Part shown: piece after piece, positions 53,373 through 64,000 of the stretch
Layout: each line of letters opens with the position of its first letter
Numbering within the stretch: the first letter of the stretch is position 1
Source of the DNA: Sclerotinia nivalis
Taxonomy: Eukaryota > Ascomycota > Leotiomycetes > Helotiales > Sclerotiniaceae
DNA length: 64,000 nt
Assembly: GCA_029531795.1 (NCBI GenBank)
Contig: JAPEIS010000001.1
Coordinates: 1,178,001 to 1,242,000, forward strand
Direction of reading: 5' to 3'
Notes under the pieces: generated by a model
The model's database searches: none
The model's input: only the letters and a program-made list of their open reading frames with translations
Told to the model about the DNA's origin: nothing
Made by a program: the position numbers and the translations under genes

Positions 53373-55728
53373 TTTTGCTCACAACGTTATATTTGACAAA
53401 GATTTGAAGAGAACTTTGACTGTATCTCTTCAGGTATCGTAGAATTGTCACATCAACAATAATAACACCAACTTGTATGATTGGGATAAGTGGAGAGGGG
53501 TTGTAAAACTTGGAGCTGTTAGCAACGGCTTAGGTTAGCCGGACGCGGAGAAACGGTTGTACTTTCCTATCCTGGCGATCTTGCTGTATCTCTTGAAAAT
53601 ATTTTGTACGTGACTCTAAGACATTTAGAGAAAAGGTTGATAGGTACGAGAGAGATGAAACATGAGAGATAAGAGGAATTTACGACAATTGTATATTACC
53701 TACTGCCTATTGCCTATTACCTATCTAGTAGAGTTTCTACTTAGTAGAGTTTCTTTGTTAAGAATTTCGAAGATCACAAGGTTAAGATAAGATTACTCGG
53801 AAGATTATGTAACCGTACAGAATGCAAAGCATATTACTTCATAGGCAAGCGTCTATACCGTTTTATCCCACATAGCTCGGATTCAATCTGACCTGATTAA
53901 TCTAGGTAAAAGCTGGGGAAGCTGAGCGGTTTGAACTTTGTACAGAGTATGATTGGAAGAATTAGTAAAGTGGATAGTTTTGCACCGTTTTGTTATCCAC
54001 TTGTGGTTTATAACCTATCCATTGATATTTCCGAAATTCGGATGGAAGCGAGAAAAACTAGAGCTGAATATGGTTAATTAGATTCGAAGTTATATGACGG
54101 TATTAACTTCATCTGAGCTACAATCCAGACCTCACCATATCAAGGAATTTAGACACGATTAATTTTTAGTCGGGAGATAACGGTTGAAGGCGGATGAGAC
54201 AGAAGGACCGCTATCTAATCGTCGAGTGGTGCGAGCCAAAACCACAAGTACAATGAAAGTGAGTTGTTCTACGGACATTTCGCTTTGGGTATGATCTTGT
54301 CCTAGATGTCAAGGGATCTTGGGATATCGTTCTGATGTAAGTATCTATAGATCGTCTTCGGAATCGTCCTAAACTCATCAGATATAGGAGCGAATGGAAA
54401 ATACACTTTTTGGATATGCCTCTAAACTCTACAGGTCGGTTCTGCGATGTTCAGCATAGCAATCACTATACTATTTACTGTTGGCAGCCAGAAGAAAGAG
54501 CTTGAGATGAAGACGACCATATTGAGACGTCAGCAACTCGGAATATTCCTTCTCCGTCGACATATTGCCTTCTGAGGATCCCACTGGCAAAACCTGACTT
54601 AAGGACATGAGGGGTCCAAGAGTAATCCGTGTGTTATCATTTTCTGGCCTTGTTTTGTTCGGAAGGGAGCGGTCGATACCATACCTCCGTAAACTGAGAA
54701 TTGATCATGGCCATTCCATATGTCTATGAGGTCACGGATGGCTAATAGGCCTGCATGTTAGGAATACACTTCCAGGTTTGCATAAAGTCAAGTCAACCGG
54801 AAGTCCATTTGCATCAAAGTTTGTTGCTTCGATAAATGCGAGGATGGCTTGTTTTTCAATGATGTGCACTGTAAAAGGGCTGTAGAGTCAAGACATTCGC
54901 CCCATATGAAAAGGCCGAGGTGGGCAAATAGCCCAAGACCGGGCCCTGGCGAATGTGTATAGCTGTAGCAATGTACATCCGTTCTAGTCGAGGCTAGTGG
55001 CCATGGTAGCCATAACGCTCATGGTGTGCCGCGAATAGAGAATAGGTTCTGCAACCTATACCAAGAAATAGTCTGGCCAAAAATATGGCAGGTCTGAATA
55101 CCAACAACCGAGGGGGAGGATAGAAGATAGAATGAGAAACCAAAGTGATAACTCCACACTCAGTTTTCTTTACAGTAAGAATATAGCAGCAGCTTGATGA
55201 TTATTTGCATGAGCTCGCCAAAGAATAAACTTTTACCGTACGGCATAGGCATGTCATAATTCTCTGACGAAGGTTTTGTTCCAACTCCACGTCGCATGCT
55301 CACATCAATAGTTCTGCTAATATGTACCCGCCGATAAGACCAGCCTTTCTTCTAGGATGTGTGTAGTGTGTGGGTAGCATCTTCTAATTTGAGGTTCGGC
55401 ATCTCCTTGTATGTACGCCCTTATCACATCGCTTTTCTTAACGTATGAAGCGCTGAACGTGGCCAAATCAAGACTGGAGTTTTACGAAGAGTAAGCTCTG
55501 GTTATCAATCAAAGCAGAATACCGACTATACCAAAGTTGTGCTCAATTTTATGGATCATGGGAAGTATTATGCAACAGAATGAGCTCAGTTAACTACTCT
55601 CTACACCTAGCTAAAGATGAGGAAAACTTGAATGGCTGAATGGCCAATCACATAGACAGAACCGATCTCGAGACGAGGAGCTAAGCCTGAAAAACACACG
55701 TGCACTATTAATGCCGGCAAACTTGGTC
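53373..55728. other. 2.3-kb spacer without coding capacity
   Basis: No open frame of 60 codons lies between about 53452 and 55710 on any strand, and I see no family motif, tRNA or rRNA-like sequence. A TACCTATTGCC-like repeat is present near 53697-53720. The MMSDH promoter is at the left end. This stretch marks the border between housekeeping genes and the degenerate oxidoreductase block to the right. Confidence 0.55.
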
Positions 55729-56846
55729 TCAAATCTTTGGCAGCCCTTTGAAGCCCGCTGTCATGAACAATCCCTCAAGGACCATGTCTTTTTGAGCCTT
55801 GAGCTCCTCCACATCCCAATTTGCCCAAGTACAACGTCCTCTGAGGAATGTAGCCTCAGGACTAGCCATCCATACCAAGAAATGAGCTGGAAGCTGAACT
55901 AGAAATGGCAAGCCTAGTTAGAAATCTGTGTGGCACTCCAAAGTATTGAGTGTTCTTACCTGTATCGACCGGCACTTTATCGGGAGTTGCACCTGTTCTG
56001 TAGAAGTTGTCCGTCTCAACCATACCGGGATTGACAGTTGCAGCGAAGATGTTGGGATTCTCTGCCGCTATGAATTCGTAAATCTTAGCCTGCGCAAGCT
56101 TCGAAGAGACATAGGATGAAAGTCCAGGCTGATGTGTGACGGGCAAAAGCGAAACATCTGAGGTCACGCCGAGGATGGTCGCTTGGGATGAATCCGCTGT
56201 TAGAAATGCTCTGGTCGTTAGGAAAGTCCCATGAACATTTGTCCGTGCAAGCAGGGAAGTTAGTATAATCAGTAACTCCACCAAAGGATCAAACATTAAA
56301 AAGATAGTACTGACCTCAAAGCCTTTCCACCAGTCGTCTCCTTCCGATGAGGGGATTGGTGATGGTGTAGGGCAATAGCCTGAGCATATCACGAGGATGT
56401 TCCACCTGCCTACTGCTGCAGCAGCGCTTCTCAAGCTTTCTGCTTTGGTGAAATCGGCAACATGCACCGAGTGCGATGCTTTGCTGGTCGATGGAATGGA
56501 CTTAGCCGTCTCCTGAAGCGTGGCATCTGTTCGCCCCAATAGCGCGATATGAACAGCTCCAGCAGAGGCAAAAGCGAAGGCAGTTTCTCGTCCGATTCCG
56601 CTTCCCTTCAAGACCCGTCAAACTAGCAAATGCAATGCAAAGCTATAAGACGAAGTGGAAAAAAACAAGAAGGGAAAATGGTGACAAGGGAGAATTGGGG
56701 GCGATGATTTGAGATTGAAATTTACCCACACCTCCGATGATGACGACGGTCTTACCAGCTACACTGAGCTCTGAGCGCGAGGGCGAGATGCTCTCGTAAG
56801 TATCGTTGTGCCAAGTGGCAGTAGGGCAGGGGAATGGTGGTTGCAT
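55729..56846 (-). pseudogene. Short-chain dehydrogenase/reductase with splice/frame lesions
   Basis: Pieces in order: 56846-56726 (MQPPFPCPTATWH... to GKTVVIIGGVG), 56605-56315, 56242-55960 and 55898-55729, ending GLFMTAGFKGLPKI. Family motifs are the nucleotide-binding GGVGSGIGRETAFAF region, CSGYC for NxAG, and the catalytic YVSSK (Tyr/Lys) with SDVS upstream. Two lesions are seen. At intron 1, donor GTAAAT and acceptor TTGAAG leave the frame off by one, as if one G had been added at 56604-56606. At intron 2 (72 nt, 56314-56243) the acceptor is GG instead of AG. That intron has no stop and is a multiple of three, so retention would insert 24 hydrophobic residues. Intron 3 is normal. The gene may be inactive or make an altered protein. 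Its neighbours are broken FAD oxidases and a P450. Confidence 0.65.
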
Positions 56847-57785
56847 GTTGTCTGATTTTGGAATTACGGGAAAGTTGGACAGTAAGGAAGCTTAGAGGGA
56901 AGACTTAATCTGGGGACTTATATAGTTGGCTTCTGGATTTTTATGTCCAAAAATAGGAAAATTGCGAGCGTTTATTTAAACGCACGATTGCGGCGTTTTT
57001 TGTTACTCATCTTGAGGCATCTACAATTCAGTTCCCTCTCTGGTCGTCCAGTAAATGTGGGCCTAAATAATGCAGCTACTCGGATGGGGTTGCTCTGATA
57101 GCATTCCGTCCACTAGAGGCTTGACTTTGGGCCCGAGGGGATGGTACCGAACATTTTAACGACCAGGGTATCTCGCCACTATTACTAGTACTTCAAATCC
57201 AAACAAGATGAACGGAGCTGAACAAGAGATCTACTTGACCCTCCAACACTCCGGGGAGAAGATTTATTTGAGGCCTGTTGACGGAATGTTGGTGTGAGTG
57301 GATCCGGAGACAAAATGCAAGTTGTTTCACCAAATTTGCATGATTTATCGATTGAACCTGAAAATACTATTCCAAGCTGCACACTGACATTTGAGGCTGG
57401 GAGCTACCAGAAATGGTTTAGAAGGATAGCAGGCCTTCATAATCGGTGTGGGCTGATTTTTAGCCCCTCATAAAATGCACTTCGCCCCGCGGTTGCAAGT
57501 TTGCAATGGATAATCATACGTGTGATTATGTGATATTGCCAACCTAGGTTCCTTCCTATTTCCTTGACAAAACTGCTTGTGGAATGCATGAAATATTCAC
57601 TACAATTACCTGTGCCTGTCAATGATGGAGATTTGTTTTGGGTTTAGGTTAACGTTGCAAGCTCGTACTTTCGTATAGCCCTGTTAATCACAACTAGCTA
57701 TTCTCTGCGACTACTAGTGCTTATTCTCGGTCGAATACTCCATAATAGAATACATATTGATGTTTGACTTTTCAAGCGATGTTGA
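56847..57785. other. Spacer between SDR relic and BBE relic
   Basis: About 940 bp. The right end should contain the missing N-terminal exons of the BBE-like gene, but no signal peptide or FAD-domain start can be found. No other coding seen. Confidence 0.5.
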
Positions 57786-59326
57786 AGCTTTGCGATGGAA
57801 AACAATATTCGTTTAGTCATCCGGAACACGGGTCATGATTATATGGGTAAATCTACAGGTGCTGGTGCGCTGGCTTGTGAGTAGACATAGTCCTTCTCTC
57901 CGATCCCAAGCTCTAGCTTCAGATGTTCTCTTCTGCATCCTCTATATTTCCCAACGGCCACTGCAAACCCCTTTCTAGATAGGCAATCACTAACTTCCTA
58001 ATGATTATTGTGGACTCGTCACATTACAGACAGATCTATTCTGGACTACAAGTCCGTTGCTTACACGGGCAAGGCGATCAAAATAGGTGCTGGTGTACAA
58101 GCTTCGGAAGCCCAGGGGACAGCCAATGCTCAGGGTTATGTTGTGGTGGAAGGAGACTGCCCAACTGTCGGTATCGCGGGAGGCTACACTCAGGGAGGCG
58201 GGGCCAGCCCGCTTGGGCCTAAGTTTGGACTTGCAGCGGATCAAGTGTTAGAGTGGGAAGGGTTCACTGGAACGGGAGAACTTCTCACGGCGACGCCAAG
58301 TCAAAATTCGGATTTGTACTGGGCTCTTTCTGGTGGTGGAGGCGGCACATACGGTGCTGTGTTATCCATGACTGTGAAATTGCATAAAAACATGCCGACC
58401 GGCGGTGCTACTCTTACCTTCATAGAATCATCCGACAAGTTCTGGGACGTGATTCAAACATTCCTGGTAAATATGCCAGCAGTGCTTAAAGCAGGTGCTT
58501 CACTCTACTGGCAGGTTTTGCCCGGAAATATGTTCCACATGCCACAGTCGTACTTGCCAAACGGAACCGCCGAAGACCTGCAAAAGTTGCTACAGCCCAC
58601 ACTCAACCAAAGTAACATCTCATACGGTAAGCATGGCAGATCTAATCGTTTCCGCATCTTTACAGTCTTTAGCTAACAGCTGAATATAGCTTTCTCCTCT
58701 GTCGATTTCCCCGTGTTTCAAAACGCTTTCTATACTTTGAATCCTGACATTAATATCATGGAGCTCAATCTTGGAGGAAGTATCATTCCACGTTCTCTCG
58801 TGGCATCCAATAGCTCCGCCACCTCGTTAGTCAACGGCATCAAATCTATCTTGAATAATGGTGGTATGCTGGCAGGTGTCTCCATGGATGTTAACCAGGC
58901 GCCTACCCATCCTAATGCTGTCCATCCCGACTGGCGCAACTCGTTATTTCTGGCGTTCCTCGGCACGTAAGTCATTCTCAGCTTTGTACAAAGCTTTATG
59001 TAATCCTATATAAACTTGACTGACAGCGCGAATCAGACTTTACAATCAATCCAACATGACCGCTAATCTTCTCGGCCAAAAAAACCGTGACTAACGTGCT
59101 AGTCCCGGCTCTGCAAGAGCTAACTCCTAATCCTGCTGCGTACCTCAATGAAGCCGATTTCAATCAGCCAAATTGGCAGCAGGTTTTCTATGGTGCAAAC
59201 TATGCAAAACTTTTGTCTATTAAGAACAAGTACGATCCAAATGGCATTTTCTGGGGTCCAACTGTCGTGGGAAGCGAAGCATGGGCGGCTGCGGCGGATG
59301 GACGGCTCTGCAAGACAGGACATTGA
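57786..59326 (+). pseudogene. BBE-like FAD-linked oxidoreductase, truncated and broken
   Basis: Recognisable exons: about 57795-57876 (ENNIRLVIRNTGHDYMG), 58009-58626 (WTRHITDRS to NQSNISY), 58690-58966 and 59037-59326. The His of RNTGHDYMG and the Cys of GDCPTVGIAGG are the two sites for bicovalent FAD attachment in berberine-bridge-type enzymes; the C-terminal KYDPNGIFW block is also present. Lesions: the N-terminal third (signal peptide and start of the FAD domain) is missing; the intron after GALAL has no AG next to WTRH (AT at 58007-58008); and a run of seven As at 59078-59084 shifts the frame where six would keep GQKTVTNVLVPALQEL. Two other introns remain canonical. Intact relatives are secreted oxidases often found in secondary-metabolite clusters. 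Confidence 0.7.
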
Positions 59327-60488
59327 ACATATGGGAGCGCATGCAGTCATACTTTTTGGCAAGGGTAGAATAATTATTGTATGCATATGTGATTAAAAGT
59401 AGTAAAAGCTGGCGAAATTGTCGGTGATAACGGATGTACCTATATTCATGAAGAAGGTAGGACTACACGATATCAATACGTTGTGCACTAATCTGATAAC
59501 GCTTGTAGAAGTAGAAAGCTGTTTAATCTTGAATTTCCAATTTTGTTGTTGTATGTTAATATTCATTTAAATATAAGATGATTCTGTACTTTTGCTGATT
59601 ATTTTGAGGGATTGAAGTAAGAAGTTGAAGCTGGGAAGATGAGAGGTGGAGGCTAGCTCCGGTATGCAACATGCAGCAGCATCAAAATAGGTTGGAAAAC
59701 AAGGATAATTCGAGATCCATAAGTATTGTCTTGGACGACCTCAGAAACTAGTAAGTACTGTAATTATCCAGATGATTTGGCTTGAACACTATATCATACT
59801 TCCCGACCATCATTCAAATTTAGAAGGTGTATATACTTGAAATGTGAAGATATACATGAGAAATGAGAAATCAACTGTAATTCTTATTTAATATCGGGGT
59901 AATCATTCGCCGACGCTAAGAAACAGATAAATATCATCTAATTGGTGCTATCTCCGCCCATTCGAGCCCCAGCTTCCCCAACGAAGCAAAGAAACAACCT
60001 GTATATCTTCTAACCGGCCTGAATGGATCACAGAAGCACAACCCAACTGTAAAAAGGATCGGATGGAAGAATCTGATAACAAAAGCGGCTAACTCAGAAG
60101 GTATAGAGCAGAAGGGCTTAGACCCTCGGACTCTTTGTATAGTAAAAACTTAGTATAGCCCATCCCCAATACCCCTCGGGAGATCTGAGTAGGCTCCACC
60201 TACTCCATTGGACGTAAACAATATAATTATAATAATAACAATATATTTGTTTTAAGAAAATAAATATTTTGTATTCATTATTATAAATACATAAATAGAT
60301 ACTCAAAACATTCTCTCCCTCTCGAGTTGGGTACCGTATACTGGTGAACTATGATTTGAGGACCAACCCGAGTGTTGCAACTGTTGCAACTGTGAATCCA
60401 AAATATAGCGTTTAGATTCCATCAAGACTTAACAACCCAAATCAAATCCTTCCACCATCAAGCAATCGCGAGTTTGCAATCAAAAGCT
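59327..60488. other. Spacer between the two BBE-like relics
   Basis: About 1.16 kb, AT-rich, notably 60215-60300. No ORF of interest. It should contain the former promoter of the second oxidoreductase. Confidence 0.5.
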
Positions 60489-61974
60489 ATGTCTTCAATT
60501 TTTACCACACTTGCAAAAGGCCTCGAAGGTAAAGTCTTTGAGCCTAACAACAATGTTTACGACGCTTCTCTGAAATCTTATTTCACTCTCCAAAAGGCAC
60601 AACTGAAACCTTCCTTCGTTATCACCCCTACTTCCGCTCAAGATATCGCTCAGGCTCTGAAATCTTTGAGAACTATAAACTCCGACACCAAAATTGCCAT
60701 TAAGGTGGCGGTTAGAGGAGGCGGCCACAGCCCATTTGCAGGCAACGCGAATATTGTCAATGGTATTACAATTGATCTTCGAAACATCAATGACGTTGAA
60801 CCGAATGAAAGTAAGGATATTGTCTCAATTGGAGGTGGAGCTATCTAGGGTCAAGTTTATGATAAACTCGATGCAATGGGACTTTCTGTGGTTGGCAACC
60901 ATATTTATGATGTAGGAGTCGGAGGTTTTACTTTGGGAGGTAAATGTCATCATACTTTTTCTTCTATTTTAAGAAGCCCATATACTGATGCAGATCACAG
61001 GAGGATTCTCTTCTTCTTCGCCAAGATTTGGTATGTGCTGCGATATAGTTGATAATTTCGAGGTGGTTCTTGCAGATGATCGAATCATCAATGCCAATGC
61101 CAATGCGAATTCGGACCTGTGGACTGCGCTCAAGGGAGGGAGTAACAACTTTGGGATTGTAATCCGATTTGACATGAGAACTTTTCCACAAGGTAAACAA
61201 TAGGCTGGGCTTGTTATATATCCGATTTCCACCCTGGATGAAAACTTCAAGGCACTTGCCAATATAGAAAACGCTTGGGACCCATATGCTTCAATGAAGC
61301 TGAGCATAACATTTTCAACTCAAACAAAATTTACCATTGCATCAATCTTTGAATACACCAAAAAAGATGACGCACCCGCTGTCTTCAAACCTTTCATGTA
61401 TATCAAGCTCCAATACAGAAATACAATGAAGATCGCGACGCTCAGTGAAACTAGCAGAGATATCCAGAAAATGCAAGCCAATAGAGTTCGCCAAATCTTT
61501 GCTACTACTTCCTTTCAATTTTCCATTGTCCATTTGCAAAACGTGTACGCTCTCTTCAGAAGTGCGGTCGCGTCTGTGGAAGATATTAAAGGTATACGCT
61601 GGACCTTGACGTACTGGCGTCTCCATAGCTCAATTACCAACAAGTCAGCGGCACATGAAGGTAACTCAACAGGTCTTGATACTTCGCAAGGCTCTCTTGT
61701 TCTATGTATATTGACCTACTCTTAAGTAGACGCTTCTGACGATGTATGCATGGATAGGGCGGCCAAAAGGTTTATCGAGAAAGTTGATGACTCTAGTAAA
61801 AATGCGGGATTGTTCAATCGATATAAATATATTAATTACTCGGCGGGTTACCAAGACCCGATCAGTGGATATGGTGATGAGATGAAAAGCAGCTTGCAAG
61901 CTGTGAGGAAGAAGTATGATCCTGAGGGGGTTTTCCAGACTGTTGTTCCAGGTGGATTCAAGATATCACGTTAG
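60489..61974 (+). pseudogene. Second FAD-linked oxidoreductase (BBE-like), three nonsense codons
   Basis: Two exons, 60489-60939 and 61001-61974, keep one frame throughout and would encode about 474 residues. The PCMH FAD domain is clear: FVITPTSAQDIAQAL, VRGGGHSPFAG (His for covalent FAD), IVSIGGGAI, VGVGGFTLGGGF, and the C-terminal KYDPEGVFQTVVPGGF. No cysteine occurs at the second FAD site, so linkage would be through His only. Stops lie at TAG 60846-60848 (between GGGAI and GQVYDKL), TAG 61201-61203 (before AGLVIYPIS) and TAA 61723-61725 (before VDASDD). The family has Trp at the first two, and probably the third, so each looks like TGG changed by G-to-A. No frameshift is needed anywhere. 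No signal peptide is seen, so the ancestral enzyme was probably intracellular. Confidence 0.8.
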
Positions 61975-63168
61975 GAAACGTTGGTAGAGTTGACAGATAG
62001 ATCTTATTGGTAGTTACAAGAGCTTATCTCGAGTTTGAGCAGAAAGGCAATCATAATGAATGTTTTCGCATTTTAATAGGTATACTACTGTAGCTGTTTC
62101 TGGGGATGAAGTTGATTCTATCCTACAATCCTCCGGCACGGAAAAACAACCTTAGAAGGGTCCACCTGCCAACTTACGATTTAACCTAATTAGGCGATAT
62201 ATCAGCAGAATTCCATTTCCAGGGTGCTTTTTAAGCTATGTAAGAGAGTATTAGGGTATTTTCAAATTGATATAGGCTATTAAGCCCTGAATTGTGTCAA
62301 GGCGGTGACCTAATTAGGGTAGGCAGTCAGCTTAGTTTGGCCCTGTGGATCCTTCTACGGCATTCACCAACCAATCAACAAAGAAGCGGGGCCGGATCTC
62401 AACCATTTTCCCGGTGGGTTATGTAACACACGGTCGGAAAAGGTATCTTGGTGGAGGTCTGTTCCGTTCCGCCAGAAAAGTCAACACACTCACGGTAAGG
62501 TCAGATTCAAGCTTTAACCGTATTGATTCTATCGTAATGCTTGACAATCCATTGGCGATAGATTACGGTCCAGGTGAGAAAAGAGGGCAAGATCTACGAA
62601 ATCCTTGTTGGATTTCATCTGAAAAGGGTATACGATACGTTCAGGTGTTGAGATCCAAAACTTCCTTTCGTTCGCGAGTGCTTTGGGCCATAATTACAAT
62701 CTCATTGTTTTTATTCTTTCGAAGCAACTCATTAATAACACTGTATCCTTATGTTGATTAGGGCATTTTTCATTTCCTTTCCAATATATGATTACGATAG
62801 TACATACAGTCAGTCATTGAAGCCTCTTTTCGCGAGTAACAAGTGGAATCGTTTGCGCCCGGATCTCAAGTTACGTACAATTAGCACAACATTCGAAACT
62901 TGCGACGAAGCAGATGTACTTTTAGGTTTCATTCACATCTATTACTTTTTTACAAAAGATTCTTTCGGTGGCAAATTGTTACATTGTTACATCGTTACAA
63001 TTTCACAGGCATTTTATGCTACCTTCCTATTTTCATTGAAACTTCAGTCAGCCTGGGAAGGATTGCGGAGGCGGCGCATTTCTCGATCCGACCCCACCCG
63101 CCATTTAAGTACTTGACACTCTGCCAACATATGCCAATTCTTAGAGTAGTTCTAATTTGTCCGTCTTC
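61975..63168. other. Spacer upstream of the P450 gene
   Basis: About 1.2 kb. A GTG-initiated frame at 62345-62761 (GGGLFRSARKVNTLTV..., ending in a hydrophobic run) is open for 138 codons without any family match; I would not call it a gene. The P450 promoter must lie at the right end. Confidence 0.4.
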
Positions 63169-64000
63169 ATGTCGTCTATTCCCTTTAAAAGACTACTGGT
63201 CTTACCGACCACTCTTTCGTATGCACTGGTTCAATATAAACCAGATGCATTGTCATCCTCACGCCCAAGTTACCTAGGAACATTTGTGCAACTATATCTG
63301 TTACAGTTCATAGGGTTTGTGATATGGAGAGTGATCTTATATCCTTTCTATTTTTCACCACTTAGACATTTGCCAACGCCGAAAGGTGGTAGTTGGTGGA
63401 ATGGTCAATGGAAGAGAATTTCTGGAGAGCCGACTGGACAGCCTATGCTTGACTGGTATGCTTCAATCCTTATATACTCACACATATATCTAATGATGTA
63501 ATAGGATAGAGGAAGTTCCAAATGATGGAATCATACGATATTTGGGGATCTTAAATTCGGAGCGAGTTATGGTCACAAATGCCAAAGCGCTCAGCGAAGT
63601 TCTTACCACTAAAAATTATGACTTCGTCAAACCGTCTACTGTTCGCCTCGGAATAGGGCGTCTCCTTGGAATTGGAGTTCTTTTGGCGGAGGGGGATGAA
63701 CATAAAGTACAGAGAAAAAACCTCATGCCCGCATTCGCATTTCGGCATGTTAAGAATTTGTATTCCGTTTTCTGGGATAAATCTTGTGAAGGGTTAAAAG
63801 CCATGACCACGGAAGTCAAGGCGAAAGAATGCGGCGATATTCCCAACGATATGATCGGAGAAAAGAATGGAAATGATGAAAATATTGACCAGCCAGAGAA
63901 GGGTGTGGCCATCATAGAAGCCATGCAGTGGGCAAGTAGAATAACACTGGACATAATCGGAGCCGCTGGCCTGGGCAAAGATTTTGGTGCCATCAAGGAC
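63169..64000 (+). CDS. Cytochrome P450, N-terminal part (runs off the window)
   Basis: Exons 63169-63455 and 63505-64000 are open and give the first 261 residues. A membrane anchor is at about residues 30-55 (LGTFVQLYLLQFIGFVIW), followed by the proline-rich hinge PLRHLPTPKGGSWWNG. Then come LDWIEEVPNDGIIRYLGILN, where TGG for Trp is split by a 49-nt intron (GTATGC...AATAG), and the C-helix block EGDEHKVQRKNLMPAF, which binds heme propionate in microsomal P450s. MQWASRITLDIIGAAGLG matches the region before the F-helix. The I-helix, ExxR and heme cysteine lie beyond the window, so it cannot be said whether the gene is intact. The style resembles fungal P450s of the fatty-acid or secondary-metabolite type. 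It is the only undamaged member of the right-hand oxidative group so far. Confidence 0.85.

Noticed and set aside
62345..62761. 138-codon frame ahead of the P450
   Set aside because: GTG start, no recognisable domain, and the hydrophobic end does not join the P450 in frame.
1..64000. CRISPR arrays, tRNA or rRNA genes, intact transposons
   Set aside because: I looked for regular spaced repeats, T-loop GTTCRANTC contexts and transposase or reverse-transcriptase motifs and found none convincing.

Overview
This window looks like nuclear DNA of a filamentous ascomycete (Pezizomycotina). The genes are monocistronic with short introns (about 42-75 nt, mostly GTAAGT-like donors, CTAAC/CTGAC branch sites and YAG acceptors). 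Intergenic spacers are 0.3-4 kb and carry pyrimidine-rich tracts and microsatellites. The protein set is fungal: Kip2 kinesin, Sec20, Tvp23, mL53/Mrpl44, Dus2, a secreted CBM18 protein with an N-terminal-histidine LPMO-like domain, lactate-monooxygenase-like FMN enzymes and BBE-like oxidases. Gene style and sequence feel suggest a leotiomycete (Sclerotiniaceae-like), but that placement is inference.

Layout. 1-5.2 kb: a long spacer, a histidine-phosphatase gene with a 13-nt microexon (-), and a broken STK19-like gene (+). 5.2-12 kb: spacer, then the Kip2 kinesin (+). 12-20.3 kb: a 4-kb spacer, a type II membrane protein with a GT23/fucosyltransferase-like domain (+), and a single-exon FAD oxidoreductase (+). 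20.3-27 kb: a possible small secreted protein, a low-complexity coding remnant, an FMN alpha-hydroxy-acid dehydrogenase (-), and a ten-exon zinc alcohol dehydrogenase (+). 27-36 kb: an unrecognised interrupted reading frame (-), a SWIM zinc-finger protein (+), an alcohol dehydrogenase pseudogene (-), a membrane-anchored histidine acid phosphatase (+), and a candidate 41-residue ORF. 36-42 kb: Dus2 (+) and a peroxisomal 4CL-like acyl/aryl-CoA ligase (+). 42-53.4 kb: TVP23 (-), the LPMO-like/CBM18 protein (-), SEC20 (-), MRPL44 (+), inorganic pyrophosphatase (-) and methylmalonate-semialdehyde dehydrogenase (-). 53.4-64 kb: a 2.3-kb spacer followed by a decaying oxidative set: a lesioned SDR, two broken BBE-like FAD oxidoreductases, and a cytochrome P450 that is open up to the window edge.

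Most intact genes are housekeeping and unrelated to each other (microtubule motor, tRNA modification, Golgi/ER traffic, mitoribosome, pyrophosphate hydrolysis, valine/pyrimidine catabolism). Two themes stand out. First, an unusual number of loci are damaged by clear nonsense, frameshift or splice-site lesions, most densely at the right end, where SDR + BBE + BBE + P450 look like the remains of a secondary-metabolite locus. Second, splicing is informative: the pyrophosphatase frame appears to require a GA-AG intron, and the phosphatase frame a 13-nt microexon. I see no CRISPR array, prokaryotic operon, rRNA, tRNA or intact transposon. All family assignments rest on motif recognition by eye; no database search was run.
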